The notes: a model not told the origin generated them from the letters alone. A stretch of DNA of 64,000 nucleotides from Actinobacteria bacterium HGW-Actinobacteria-1 (GCA_002841355.1 PHFB01000003.1:124001-188000), one strand, 5' to 3'; positions 24,660 to 34,573 are shown, counted from the stretch's first letter. Numbers and translations: made by a program.

Positions 24660-27600
24660 ATGGACTGGGGTCCGGGGTATCGTCGCCGCATGGTTCTCGC
24701 GGCTGTGGCGCTCGCGTTCGCGTGCGTCTTCTTCGGCTCCCCGGCGGCCTTTGCCGCCACCGCGCCGCACGTGGCGACTTCTCCCACAACCGACACCTGT
24801 GCGATGTGCCACCGCGCTCACACGGCTCCTGGCTCCTTCGGCCGAGTCACCCCCGATAGCTGGGAGATGACGTCGAGCGCGCTTGCCGTCGCGGTTCCCT
24901 CGGATACCGGAGACACGCAGCTTTGCTACGTCTGTCACGGGTTCGAAGCGCTCGGCTCGGGCACCGACGTGCAGTCCTCGTTCAACGCCACCTCCGCGCA
25001 CACGCTTGCGCCGATCGCCTCACCGTATGGCCCGTCGATCAAGCAGTGCAGCAGCTGCCACGATTCCCACGGCGCCGACAAGGTCGCCACCGACACGCCA
25101 TTCCCCAAGCTGCTCCGTTCGCGGATGTCCTCGGGCACTCCCGTCTTCCAGGCCGAGGAGTACTGCGCCACCTGCCACCAGGACCGGCCGCTCGACACCT
25201 TCGACGGCCTCGCGATCTACCGCCAGACCGGCCACTACACGCAGTTGCCCGATCCGGCGAACGGCACGAAGGCCCGTTGCTCGATCTGCCACGTCGCCCA
25301 CGGCTCGACGATCGCTCCGCTCATCGTGAGCGAGATCACCTCGCCTGCGCTCACCTCGACCTTCACCGTCCCAGCGAATGACCGGCGCCTCTGCTTCGGG
25401 TGCCACCCGACCTCGCTCGGCACGTATGCCGGTCCTGCAACGTATGCAGTCTCCGGTCACGGCGTCTCCTCGGCGGTCAGCACGATCGCGGGCGAGTGGC
25501 CGGCAGCGAACTCGACGCGCCTGGTCGGCGAATGTCAGACCTGCCACGCGTCGATGGGACGCGATGACGGTACCGGCAATGCGATTCCCAAGCTGGCCGA
25601 TGCGACTGGTCGCGCGCTCTGCGACCGCTGCCACGACGCCGACGGCCCCGCTGCCACCGACATCAAGTCGCTCGGCTATCCCACAAGCGCGGCCGCGGAC
25701 CCCGAACTCGTCGTTGCGGTCTCACCTGACGCAGCAACGGCCGCCTTCGGACGCATTGCGCTCTACGGCACCGAGGCGACATCGACGGTTCCGCGTACCG
25801 TGCGCGGTCCGCGTGAATATCGCGCCGCTGCTGCGGTGGGCGACATGGCGACCGGCGACATCGACGGCGACGGGACGATTGACGTGATCGTGGCCGACCC
25901 CGCCGTCGCAAGGGTGACGGTACTCATCCAAGACGACCTCAAGGGCATCACCTCGAACTTCGGACCCGGCGTGCAGCCGATCGCCGCAACCGCCGAATTC
26001 GTTGCAATCGCCAACGTCTTCGACGACGCCAGCAACCTCCCCGAGCTGCTCGCTCTCGACGCGGATGCCGGCAACCTGTACGTCTACCGCTGGGACGGCT
26101 TCGGCTCGCTCGCGCTGGTCGACGGGCCGATTGCAGTCGGCGCGAATCCGACCGGCATGGCAACCGGAGCCCTCACCGGCACGGTGGCATTCGCCGACGT
26201 CATCGTCACCGACTCGTCTGTGCCCGAGTACAACCTTCTCACCGAAACGGCTGCCGATACGCTCACGATCGTTGATACCGCCGCGACCAAGGCGGGCCCG
26301 CGCGGGCCGAGCATCGGAGACGTCTGGCCGGACGCCGGCACGGAGATCGTCATCGCGAACAGCGGCGATCCGGTCGACAGCGTCTCGGTGTTCGGGGCTG
26401 ACGGCACGCTTCTCGGCGATGTCAGCGTGGATGCCGCGGTTGGTGCGCAGGCTTGGGACACGCTGGTGGCCGACGTGCTGCCCGCTAGCGCGACCGACGA
26501 GCTCGCGGTCGCGGTCTACGGCGCCGATGGACTCAGCACCGTGAACGTCTTCGAGCAGACCGGCGTTGGGCTCGACACGCCACAACGCTACGACACGGGC
26601 ACCGGTTTCGGCACCGGATCGCTCGCCGCTGGCGACATCGACGGTGACGGCAACATCGAACTCGTCGCAGGTAACGGCGGTTGGTGGGATCGCGATGACA
26701 CCAAGGCCCATGCGCCGAGCGTACAGATCTTCAACCACAACGTCGGTGGCACGGCGCTGGCCGGCACGCTGACCTTCTCGGGCGGCGGCGTCGAGCGGGC
26801 GGGTACGCCTCCGGCGGTTGCGGTGGCGGACCTCGGGATGGTCGGATACTCCCGACACCCCGTGAGCGCGGTTCCCGGAGCGCACAATTCCACCGAAACG
26901 CCCCCGTATGCGGCCCGTCACGTCGAGTGCGTCGACTGCCACGAGGTGCATGAGGCCACGTCGACCGTGTCCGTCGCGCCGCTCGTGTACGGTAGGCTCA
27001 AGGGCGTCTTCGGTTCGACGATCACCAATACCGGCAGCGGGACGTCGATTACCTATGGCGACGCTCAGCCTGTGACGAACGAGTACGAGGTCTGTCTGAA
27101 GTGCCACTCGGCATACTCCGATCTCGAGGGCGGGCGCGATATCGCCGCCGAGGTGAACCCGCTGAACGCGTCGGTCCACGCCGTCGAGCAGGCCGGCTCC
27201 GCTGTTGCCCAGAACGGGTCGTTCGTGGGTACGTGGACGAACACGAGCACGCTCTTCTGCAAGGACTGCCACGGTACGGCGGATCCCACCGCGCCGGTGG
27301 GCACGCATTCCTCGGCACAGGCACCGATCCTGCTCAAGCCGTACCTGGGCGTGAGCCCGGCGGATAACGGCATGCTCTGCTACTCGTGCCACAAGTACTC
27401 GGTTTACTACACCAGCGTGGACGACACGAGCACCACCGGCAGCTTCTTCTACAACTCCGCGGGCACTGTGCCCGAACTGCACGGCCTTCACGTGCGCGTG
27501 CATGGCTTCGGGTGTGCGTCCTGCCACGTGAGTCATGGTTCGCCCACGGAGGCACGTCTCATCCGAGACGACATCGGGTTCGTTTTGCCCGACGCGCCCG

Positions 27601-27662
27601 ACGATGGCAGCTGCACGAACGCTTGCCACACCGGCGGCGCGAAGCACGCCTACACCCGTTAG
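24660..27662 (+). CDS. Large exported cytochrome: 8 hemes, FG-GAP propeller, then 6 heme motifs
   Basis: A 1000-residue protein. The signal peptide (about 10-36) ends near AAFAATAP. Eight CxxCH motifs occupy residues ~45-330 (CAMCH to CDRCH). A heme-free region of ~420 residues follows, with integrin-like calcium loops (GDIDGDGTIDVIVADP, GDIDGDGNIELVAGN) and repeated DGTL/ADG blades, typical of an FG-GAP/VCBS beta-propeller. Five more CxxCH motifs (CVDCH to CASCH) and a final CX3CH (CTNACH) close it. Propellers of this kind bind ligands or partners on surfaces, so this may be the outermost cytochrome, docking to an acceptor or to another protein. ATG 24660 gives a proper signal peptide. Confidence 0.85.
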   Translation: MDWGPGYRRRMVLAAVALAFACVFFGSPAAFAATAPHVATSPTTDTCAMCHRAHTAPGSFGRVTPDSWEMTSSALAVAVPSDTGDTQLCYVCHGFEALGSGTDVQSSFNATSAHTLAPIASPYGPSIKQCSSCHDSHGADKVATDTPFPKLLRSRMSSGTPVFQAEEYCATCHQDRPLDTFDGLAIYRQTGHYTQLPDPANGTKARCSICHVAHGSTIAPLIVSEITSPALTSTFTVPANDRRLCFGCHPTSLGTYAGPATYAVSGHGVSSAVSTIAGEWPAANSTRLVGECQTCHASMGRDDGTGNAIPKLADATGRALCDRCHDADGPAATDIKSLGYPTSAAADPELVVAVSPDAATAAFGRIALYGTEATSTVPRTVRGPREYRAAAAVGDMATGDIDGDGTIDVIVADPAVARVTVLIQDDLKGITSNFGPGVQPIAATAEFVAIANVFDDASNLPELLALDADAGNLYVYRWDGFGSLALVDGPIAVGANPTGMATGALTGTVAFADVIVTDSSVPEYNLLTETAADTLTIVDTAATKAGPRGPSIGDVWPDAGTEIVIANSGDPVDSVSVFGADGTLLGDVSVDAAVGAQAWDTLVADVLPASATDELAVAVYGADGLSTVNVFEQTGVGLDTPQRYDTGTGFGTGSLAAGDIDGDGNIELVAGNGGWWDRDDTKAHAPSVQIFNHNVGGTALAGTLTFSGGGVERAGTPPAVAVADLGMVGYSRHPVSAVPGAHNSTETPPYAARHVECVDCHEVHEATSTVSVAPLVYGRLKGVFGSTITNTGSGTSITYGDAQPVTNEYEVCLKCHSAYSDLEGGRDIAAEVNPLNASVHAVEQAGSAVAQNGSFVGTWTNTSTLFCKDCHGTADPTAPVGTHSSAQAPILLKPYLGVSPADNGMLCYSCHKYSVYYTSVDDTSTTGSFFYNSAGTVPELHGLHVRVHGFGCASCHVSHGSPTEARLIRDDIGFVLPDAPDDGSCTNACHTGGAKHAYTR

Positions 27663-27676
27663 AGACCTCACCTGCG

Positions 27677-27731
27677 TTGACCCGCTTGTTGTGTACGGCT
27701 AGAGTAAACCGCACCAAACACGTCGGTTTAC
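27677..27731 (+). promoter_or_regulatory. bioY promoter with BirA operator
   Basis: TTGACC (27677-27682) and TAGAGT (27700-27705) are 17 bases apart. A BirA-type operator, GTAAACC (27704-27710), 14-base spacer, GGTTTAC (27725-27731), overlaps the -10 and the start point. This matches the known BirA box (GTAAACC-N14/16-GGTTTAC) and predicts biotin-dependent repression by biotin-protein ligase. Confidence 0.8.
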
Positions 27732-27747
27732 AGACCGGAGGACACAG

Positions 27748-28293
27748 GTGGCACGTAGCCGGACCCGCACTATGGTCGTCGGCGCGCTGGTTGCGGCTCT
27801 TATAGCCGTATCAGCGTTCGTGAGCGTGCCCGTCGGGGCCGTGCCGATCACGCTGCAGGTGATGGCGATCGTGCTCGCAGCGCTCGTTCTCCCGCCCTCC
27901 GGCGCATTCGCGGCAACATCGGTCTACCTGCTGCTTGGCGCGATCGGGCTGCCCGTGTTCGCCGGCGGCAAAGCCGGCCTCGCGGTGCTTGTAGGCCCCA
28001 CAGGCGGCTTCCTGCTGGGGTTCGTGCTCGGTGCCACCCTCGGCGCGTGGGTTCGACGCGCGGTGATCGCGAGTTTCGGCGCGCTTGTCGCCGACATCGC
28101 TGCCGCGGCGACGGTAGTCGTAGTCGTGTACATGTCGGGCTGGCTCCAGCTCACGCTCGTCACGGGCATGAGCCCGATCGAGGCCGCAGCGGTCGGCGTG
28201 GCGCCGTTCCTGGTGTGGGATGCGCTCAAGGCCGTGGCGGCCGTCGGTTTCGCGGTGTCGATTCGCAAAGCGGGCGCGTTGCCTTCGCTCTGA
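27748..28293 (+). CDS. bioY: Biotin ECF transporter substrate-binding subunit BioY
   Basis: A 181-residue membrane protein with about six helices. The BioY pattern is visible: PVGAVPITLQVMAIVLAALVLPP, YLLLGAIGLPVFAGGKAG and GPTGGFLLGFVLGA. It captures biotin and works with the shared EcfT/EcfA module, which is not in this window. No biotin synthesis genes are nearby, so uptake may be important. GTG 27748 is preceded by GGAGGACACAG. The BirA box at its promoter supports the assignment independently. Confidence 0.95.
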   Translation: MARSRTRTMVVGALVAALIAVSAFVSVPVGAVPITLQVMAIVLAALVLPPSGAFAATSVYLLLGAIGLPVFAGGKAGLAVLVGPTGGFLLGFVLGATLGAWVRRAVIASFGALVADIAAAATVVVVVYMSGWLQLTLVTGMSPIEAAAVGVAPFLVWDALKAVAAVGFAVSIRKAGALPSL

Positions 28294-28361
28294 GCCTTCC
28301 TTGTGTCAGACCCTCCCTATAGGATGGTGGGTGCCGGGGAACCGGGACTCACGGAGGGCAG

Positions 28362-29612
28362 ATGGGCAGACCCGTTCGCTTCATACATGCGGCCGACCTT
28401 CATCTCGATGCGCCGTTCGGCGGCATCGACGCGCAGGACGCCCGCGTCCGAGACGCCCTCGCTGCCTCCACATATCGTGCTCTCGACGCGCTGGTAGCCG
28501 CTTGCATCGAGCGCGGAGCTGATTTTCTCGTGATCTCCGGTGACCTCTACAACCAGGCCGAGCGACGCGTTCGCTCTCAACTGGCCTTCGCGAAGGCAGC
28601 GGCAACGCTCGATCACGCGGGTATCCCCGTCTTCGTCGTGCACGGCAACCACGACCCCTCCTCCGGTTGGTCGGCGGGAATCGCGATGCCTGAGAATGTT
28701 CACGTCTTTGCGGACGACCGAGTGGAGCGAATCCCGTTCGAGCGCGACGGCGAGCTTGTCTGCGCGCTCTATGGTCGCAGTTATCGACGCGCAGCCGAGA
28801 CGACCAACCTCGCCAGTGGCTTCAAGCGCGAGATCGGCGACACGGTCGCTATCGGCGTGCTTCACACCAACGTGGGTGGTCGCCCGGGGTACGACGACTA
28901 CGCGCCCTGCACGCTCGATGATCTGCGCACGTGCGGGATGGATTACTGGGCGCTCGGACACATTCACAAGCCCGAAGTGCTTTCGCAAGCGCCGTTCGCG
29001 GTGTACGCCGGCTGTCCGCAGGGGCTCGACCCCACGCAGTCCGGGCCGCGCGGTTGCTTCGAAGTCACGATCGACGGCGGTATCGTAGAGGCGGCGTTCC
29101 TTCCGCTCGCCGTCATCGAATGGCGGTACGCCGAGGTCGATCTGTCGTCGGCTTCGCGTCTTGATGATGTCCGCGATGCCATCGCGGCAGCCGTTGATGC
29201 AGCGCTCGCAGAGGCAACGGCGCCGGTCGTCGTGCGGCTCGACCTCACCGGGCGCTCCGACACGCATGAATCGCTGCAGGTCGCCGGTGCGCTCGCAGCG
29301 CTCGTGGACGACGCGCGAGAAGAGGCGCTCGGTCTCGAGCCATGGGTGTGGATCGACCGGGTGCGGGACCGCACACGACCCGCGATCGATCTCGATTCCT
29401 TGCGTGTAGCAGAGGACTTCACGGGCGACGTCATTCGTCTTGCAGACGACCTGCTCGGTGACACGGAAGAAGGTGCGGCCTTCGTTGGCGAGGTCGCCGC
29501 TGCCCTACTCGACCGGGTCGGCGACCCGGGTCTGGTGCCAGACGTCGCCGACATTCTCACGCGTGCACGCGATCTCGCACTTGATCGTTTGCTGGGCGGT
29601 GACGCCCGATGA
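28362..29612 (+). CDS. SbcD/YhaO-like DNA repair metallophosphoesterase
   Basis: A 416-residue nuclease of the calcineurin-like phosphoesterase fold. The metal-binding motifs appear in order: HAADLHLDAPF, VISGDLYNQ, VHGNHDPSS, GVLHTNVGG and GHIHKPEVL. The last ~170 residues form the capping and ATPase-binding region. It overlaps the following SMC-like ATPase gene by four bases (ATGA), the standard arrangement for SbcCD/YhaON or Mre11-Rad50-type complexes that process DNA ends and hairpins. It is most like the Gram-positive YhaO branch. Confidence 0.88.
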   Translation: MGRPVRFIHAADLHLDAPFGGIDAQDARVRDALAASTYRALDALVAACIERGADFLVISGDLYNQAERRVRSQLAFAKAAATLDHAGIPVFVVHGNHDPSSGWSAGIAMPENVHVFADDRVERIPFERDGELVCALYGRSYRRAAETTNLASGFKREIGDTVAIGVLHTNVGGRPGYDDYAPCTLDDLRTCGMDYWALGHIHKPEVLSQAPFAVYAGCPQGLDPTQSGPRGCFEVTIDGGIVEAAFLPLAVIEWRYAEVDLSSASRLDDVRDAIAAAVDAALAEATAPVVVRLDLTGRSDTHESLQVAGALAALVDDAREEALGLEPWVWIDRVRDRTRPAIDLDSLRVAEDFTGDVIRLADDLLGDTEEGAAFVGEVAAALLDRVGDPGLVPDVADILTRARDLALDRLLGGDAR

Positions 29613-32278
29613 GGCTTCGAAGGATAGAGGCGGAAGCGTTCGGTGCACTCTCGTCGCGCACGCTCGGCGACCTCGGTGACGGCCTGACGGTCGTTCTCGG
29701 GCCCAATGAGGCCGGCAAGAGCTCGTTCACGGCACTCACCCGATACGTTCTCTACGGATTCCCCACGGCTCGCGAGAAGGAGCCGCAGTATACACCGGCC
29801 AGCGGACGTCGCGCCGGTCGGCTGGTGTTCGAAGAGGGCGACGGCAGGTGGGTCATCGAACGCACCGAAGGCCCGCATGGCGGTCCCGTCTCGGTCCGTA
29901 CGCTGGCCGGCGGCGCTCGTTCCGGGCTCCACAGCGAGATCACGGCGGGTGTGAGCCCGCTCGCGTACAAGGTCGTCTTCGGCTTCGGCCTCGACGAGAT
30001 GTCGGCGATCGAGGCGCAACGAGGTTCGGGCGATGACATCATCGCGAAGCTGTACGCCGCAAGCGCCGGGCTTCGCACCAGTCCGCAGGACGTTCGCGCA
30101 CAGCTTGAGAAAGAGGCCGAGGAGTACTTCGCGCCTCGCGGTCGTTCGAAGCGCGTGAACGAACTCCTCTCGGAACTCAGGGACATACGGGCCGAGATTC
30201 GCGCCGTTCGTGATGAAGGCGCTGCTTTCGCCGAGGACCGTGAGCGTCTCTCGGCACTCGACGAGCGGCTGAATGCCGCCCAGGAGACACGTGCAGCCAA
30301 GCGTTCCGCGCATGCGGTGCTGGCGAGTGCGGTCTCGAGCTACGAGGAGCGCATCGCGCAGCTCGAGGAGCGCGAGCGGGAGCTTGCCGAGCTTCGCCGT
30401 CAGCTCAAGTCCGCCGAGGAGGCGCTCGAGCGCGGCGTGCCCGATGCGACACTGCTCGATTCGGCCGCCGAGATCGACGCGATCGTGGGCGACGCATCGG
30501 CGTTCACGCAGAACCTTGCGGCACTTCGCGAGGCTATCGCGGAGCTCTCCACCGCCGAGCGTGCGCTTGATGCCGCGCTTGCCGAGACCGGCCTGCCACC
30601 TGAGCGTGCTCTTTCGATTGACGCTGGCCCGGAGCTGCTTGTTGCTGTCGAGGAGGCGCGAGACGACCTGCGGCACCTCGAGGCCGACCGGGATGCCCGC
30701 GTGCGCGAAGCCGACCGCCTCGCAGGCGTCGCAGCCAAGGCTGAGACGGCGCTTCCCGCGGCATTCGAGTCGCTCGGGATCTCGCCTGGTCCGGACGCCG
30801 ATCGCGCGCTCGATGCGGTCGCTTCCGAACTCGACGCAGTCGAGTCAGCAGACTCCGGCGGCCCTCGGAGTCGCGTTGACGTTCCCGCGATCTTCATACT
30901 CATCGCCGGAGTCGCTTCACTCGTGGCGGGGCTCATCCTGAGCGAGATGGTGGCGGCCATCATTGGCGGCATCAGCGTCATCGCTGGCGCGTTCTTTGTC
31001 GCGCGTGCGTTCCTCGGGAATCGCCCTCGCGCGATCGCCCCCATCGCCACGACCGCTGACACGTTCCGCGCTCGTCGCGCGCTCGACGCGGCGCGTTCGG
31101 CATGGCGAATCGCCGAGGAGGCTCGCGGCGCGGCAGATATCGCGGCAGCAGATGCCGTCCTGGCCACCGATACGTACACGACACGGCAGGCGCTCTTCGC
31201 GAAGCGCATGGCCGAGGCAGGGTTCCCGTCCGGCACCACGCCAGCGGCAGCCGCGCAGATCATCACGCGTGTCCGCGATGCGCGCAGAGCGTCGGGTGAG
31301 GTTCAGTCGAAGCGAGAGACGCTTGCAGCGCTGCAGTCACGGGTCGATGCGTTCGCGGCGCGGGTCGGTTCGATCGCGGCAGCGACGCTCGGCGTGTCCG
31401 GCGCGGTCGATCCCGACGCCGTGCCCGGTCTTGTCGGGCGCCTGAAGGATGCGCTCGCAGGTGCGCGGGAAGCGGGGATTCGACATACCCAGCACGACGA
31501 TGCCGTCCGGGACCTTGTGTCGCGCATCAAGGCGGCCGAGGAGCGCCACGCCCGCAGCAAGGATGAGGCTCGCGCGATTCTGGTCGAGCGCGGCCTTGAG
31601 GAGGGCGGGTCCCTCGGTCTGCTGCGCGAGCAGCTCGCACTCGCCGAGGCGGAATCTCGTGATGCCGACGCTATCTACGATGAAGTCGCCGCAGAGCGCT
31701 CGCGGCTGCAGGGCACGCTAGACACACTTGGAGTCGAGGACCGTGGCGCGCAATTGCGCCTGAGCGAATCATCCGTGCGCGAACGTCTTGCCGACGCTGT
31801 CGATCGGTACCTCGTGACCGCAACCGCGGCGCGCCTGGTCGGCAAGGCTCAGGAGCGGTACGAGCGTGAGCGCCAGCCCGAGGTCGTCAAGCGTGCCGAG
31901 GAGATCTTCCGCACGCTGACCGGTGAGCGCTACGTCGGTCTCAGTGTTCCGCTCGGCAGCAACCGCCTTGAGGTCTTCGATGAGCGCTCTGCTGCGAAGA
32001 CTAGCATGGAGCTCTCGCGCGGGACCGCCGAGGCGCTCTACCTGGCGCTGCGGCTTGGACTGGTCTCGCAACTCGAGGACGTGGGGCCTGGGCTCCCGAT
32101 CCTGATGGACGACGTGCTCGTTAACCTCGACCCGGAACGCCGCCGCGGCGCCGCAGTGGCGGTGGCCGACCTTGCGCGCGAACGCCAGATCGTGCTGTTC
32201 ACCTGCCACCCCGACACCGCGGAGCTGCTCGGGCAGATCGCGCCCGATCGTACCGAGATTACGCTGGACCGCTGCTGA
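29609..32278 (+). CDS. YhaN-like SMC-type ATPase, partner of the SbcD-like nuclease
   Basis: An 889-residue Rad50-like ATPase. Walker A is GPNEAGKSS (near residue 32). Long Glu/Arg/Ala-rich coiled coils flank a central hydrophobic pair (about 430-475, IFILIAGVASLVAGLIL and IIGGISVIAGAFF). This membrane-like hairpin, instead of a zinc hook, is typical of the YhaN branch. The ABC signature is LSRGTAEALYLALRLG and Walker B is LPILMDDVLVNLD. It pairs with the preceding nuclease. Its 3' end overlaps the convergent CreD-like gene by 20 bases. Confidence 0.85.
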   Translation: MRLRRIEAEAFGALSSRTLGDLGDGLTVVLGPNEAGKSSFTALTRYVLYGFPTAREKEPQYTPASGRRAGRLVFEEGDGRWVIERTEGPHGGPVSVRTLAGGARSGLHSEITAGVSPLAYKVVFGFGLDEMSAIEAQRGSGDDIIAKLYAASAGLRTSPQDVRAQLEKEAEEYFAPRGRSKRVNELLSELRDIRAEIRAVRDEGAAFAEDRERLSALDERLNAAQETRAAKRSAHAVLASAVSSYEERIAQLEERERELAELRRQLKSAEEALERGVPDATLLDSAAEIDAIVGDASAFTQNLAALREAIAELSTAERALDAALAETGLPPERALSIDAGPELLVAVEEARDDLRHLEADRDARVREADRLAGVAAKAETALPAAFESLGISPGPDADRALDAVASELDAVESADSGGPRSRVDVPAIFILIAGVASLVAGLILSEMVAAIIGGISVIAGAFFVARAFLGNRPRAIAPIATTADTFRARRALDAARSAWRIAEEARGAADIAAADAVLATDTYTTRQALFAKRMAEAGFPSGTTPAAAAQIITRVRDARRASGEVQSKRETLAALQSRVDAFAARVGSIAAATLGVSGAVDPDAVPGLVGRLKDALAGAREAGIRHTQHDDAVRDLVSRIKAAEERHARSKDEARAILVERGLEEGGSLGLLREQLALAEAESRDADAIYDEVAAERSRLQGTLDTLGVEDRGAQLRLSESSVRERLADAVDRYLVTATAARLVGKAQERYERERQPEVVKRAEEIFRTLTGERYVGLSVPLGSNRLEVFDERSAAKTSMELSRGTAEALYLALRLGLVSQLEDVGPGLPILMDDVLVNLDPERRRGAAVAVADLARERQIVLFTCHPDTAELLGQIAPDRTEITLDRC

Positions 32279-33008
32279 ACGGTTCGGCGATCGGAACACC
32301 CTTCGGCTTGCTGAAGACCGTCTCCCAGTCGACGTGTGCCGTCTTGGCCATGAAGTAGCCGAGGGTGATAACGGAGCCTATCGTGACCGCAAGCCCGGTG
32401 AGTCCCTCGAAGAAGAAGCTGTAGCTGAACAGCACGAGGAACACGAACTGGCTGAGGGCGATCTCCACGAGCGCCTTGCCGGTGCCCAACACCATCCACA
32501 GGTACCCCACGCAGAGCGCCACCGACGCTGCAGCGGCGATCAGGAACGACACGTTGATGTTGACCCGGTCGACCAGGTAAGCGAAGAGCAGGTGGAAGGC
32601 GAAGAAGCCGGCCGCGAGGAATCCGTAGTTGATCGGGTGAAGTCGGATGCCCTGGGTGGCGGTCAGAAGCACGAGTCCCGCGAAGAAGAAGAGCAGCGAG
32701 ACCGGTGCGAACATCGAGATGCGTGTGGCCAGCGGTCCGGGGTTCATCGGCTTAGGCATGGTGAGCGTAATGGGGCGCCCGCTTACCAGGTTCTCATACT
32801 GCCACGTCAGCGTCTTGTGGCCGCCCTCCTCGGCGCTGAATGTCGGGGCAAGCTGTGCCTGCGGGCCTCCCCATAGCCCCTCGACCTGCATGGAGAGCGC
32901 TTCATCTGAGCTGTTGGTGCGGTAGTCGACGCTTCCGGCGAGTACGAACCAAGCACCCGCAGCGAGCATGAAGATAAGTGCGATAGCGACAAGCCGCAGT
33001 ACGGTCAT
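32259..33008 (-). CDS. CreD-like inner membrane protein
   Basis: A 249-residue minus-strand membrane protein. An N-terminal helix (about 4-24) is followed by a ~75-residue outside domain containing VEGLWGGPQAQLAP, then about five closely packed helices including RLHPINYGFLAAGFFAFHLLF. Family members end with the same multi-helix domain, as E. coli CreD does. This protein is shorter than E. coli CreD (about 450 aa) because the outside domain is reduced. GGAGGGG lies six bases before ATG 33008. CreD is linked to envelope stress, but its molecular role is unknown. The two-component genes upstream could control it, though the gap of 116 bases leaves this open. Confidence 0.6.
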   Translation of the reverse strand: MTVLRLVAIALIFMLAAGAWFVLAGSVDYRTNSSDEALSMQVEGLWGGPQAQLAPTFSAEEGGHKTLTWQYENLVSGRPITLTMPKPMNPGPLATRISMFAPVSLLFFFAGLVLLTATQGIRLHPINYGFLAAGFFAFHLLFAYLVDRVNINVSFLIAAAASVALCVGYLWMVLGTGKALVEIALSQFVFLVLFSYSFFFEGLTGLAVTIGSVITLGYFMAKTAHVDWETVFSKPKGVPIAEPFSSGPA

Positions 33009-33124
33009 GGCGTTCCCCTCCACTGATCGATGCTGTCTGTCTCAGTGTGCGTGTCGAAGTTCACAGCACGGTGGAGGAGAGATGACGACAGATGAGCGAA
33101 GCGGTGCCGGGATGGGCGCGGTCG

Positions 33125-34564
33125 TCAGTCAGCTATGACCGGCAGCTTCATGGTGAACGCGCTCCCGCCCTCGGGGCGGTTCGACGCGGTGATCGTGCCC
33201 GCGTGGGCACGCGCGATCGCGCTTACAATCGCGAGCCCGAGTCCGGCGCCGCCGGTCGAGCGGTCGCGGCTTGCCTGAGCGCGGTAGAAGCGTTCGAAGA
33301 GGTGAGGCAGGGCGTCTTCGGGAATGCCAGGGCCCTCGTCGAGGACGCTCAGGACGGCGAAGTCGCCTTCTCGGCCAAGCTCGACCGTGACGCGCCCGCC
33401 GGCACCGGTCATGCGAGAGGCGTTGTCCACGAGGTTGGCGATCACCTGCTGTAGGCGATCGACGTCACCGAGCACCGTAGGCGCATCGCCGACGATCGAT
33501 ACTTGCACGCCGCGCGCGTCGGTGAGCGGCGCAAGCGCCCCGACCGCCCTCTCGGCAGTGTCCCGGAGCTTGATGCGGCGCAGCGGCAACTCGCCCGTAG
33601 CGCCCTCGATCCGCTGCAGCGTAAGCAGGTCGTTGGCGAGGCGTGTGAGCCGGTCCGCCTCCCGGATGATCGTCTCCAGGAAGCGCCGCTCGTCCTGCTC
33701 GGGCACATCACCTTCAAGCAGGGTTTCGGCGGTGCCTCGGATCGCTGTCAGCGGCGTGCGCAGCTCGTGGCTGACGTCCGACACGAAGCGGCTCTTGCGG
33801 CGCTCCTCCTGTTTGAGCTCGGTCACGACGTGGTCGACCTCGTCGCCCATCGCGTTGAACGCCGACGCCAACATGCGTGTCTCACGCGATCCGCTCGGCG
33901 TGGCGCGAACTGCGTGGTCTCCGGCGGCGAACGCCGTGGCTGTTGCCGAGAGGCTCTGCAGTGGCCTCGACAGCCAGCGCGAGAGCAACTCGGTGAGGAC
34001 AAGCGTGACCACGATGAAGAGCGCGATCACGATGATCAGCCGCGTGCGATACGTCGCGAGCAACGTGACGATCGAGAAGGTGGTCGAGGACGCATACACG
34101 GCACCGCGGACCTGACCGTCCTGCTCTATCGGGACGGCGACGTAGAGGGCGACCCGGCCCAGTTCGGTGATTCGCGTCGCCGCGCCGTACTCGCCCGCAA
34201 GCGCACGCTTGACCTCGATGCGGTCACCGTACGGGTCGCCGACATCCCCGGGTGTGGTGTCGGCTATCGCCGCGCCTTCGACGTCGAGTACCCGCATGCG
34301 CGAAGCCGCGTACGGGGTGGCTTGGTCGAGCGCCGCCTGGATCTGGCGTGCATCGGTCGCCGAGAACCTGCCGGTGCCGTCAAGGTACGTCGTGGACGCG
34401 ACAGCAGCGAGCACGCGTGCCTGCGTGTGGAGCCGCTCCTCAAGCTTGCGTAGCGCGAAACCTTCCAGCTCCTTGAGGAAGTAGAAAGAGAGCCCGGCTG
34501 CCGCGACGACCGCGACGATCAGGAATGCAGCGAGTAGGCGCGTTCGTATCGAGGTGGCTCGCAT
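33125..34564 (-). CDS. Membrane sensor histidine kinase (HAMP, HisKA, HATPase)
   Basis: A 479-residue kinase. Two helices (about 10-30 and 175-197) flank a ~145-residue extracytoplasmic sensor domain of the double Cache/PAS-like kind. A HAMP region follows (SRWLSRPLQSLSATATAF). The phosphoacceptor is in FVSDVSHELRTPLTAI. The ATPase motifs are NLVDNAS (N box), DEGPGIPE (G1) and GGAGLGLAI (G2). It lies nine bases after the response regulator on the same strand, so the two form an operon. The input signal cannot be inferred. Confidence 0.9.
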   Translation of the reverse strand: MRATSIRTRLLAAFLIVAVVAAAGLSFYFLKELEGFALRKLEERLHTQARVLAAVASTTYLDGTGRFSATDARQIQAALDQATPYAASRMRVLDVEGAAIADTTPGDVGDPYGDRIEVKRALAGEYGAATRITELGRVALYVAVPIEQDGQVRGAVYASSTTFSIVTLLATYRTRLIIVIALFIVVTLVLTELLSRWLSRPLQSLSATATAFAAGDHAVRATPSGSRETRMLASAFNAMGDEVDHVVTELKQEERRKSRFVSDVSHELRTPLTAIRGTAETLLEGDVPEQDERRFLETIIREADRLTRLANDLLTLQRIEGATGELPLRRIKLRDTAERAVGALAPLTDARGVQVSIVGDAPTVLGDVDRLQQVIANLVDNASRMTGAGGRVTVELGREGDFAVLSVLDEGPGIPEDALPHLFERFYRAQASRDRSTGGAGLGLAIVSAIARAHAGTITASNRPEGGSAFTMKLPVIAD

Positions 34565-34573
34565 CGCTCCGCG

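Noticed and set aside
28964-30676. Long minus-strand open frame opposite the SbcD/YhaN-like genes
   Set aside because: Low-complexity Arg/Ser/Ala translation across two genuine plus-strand genes; no start signal.
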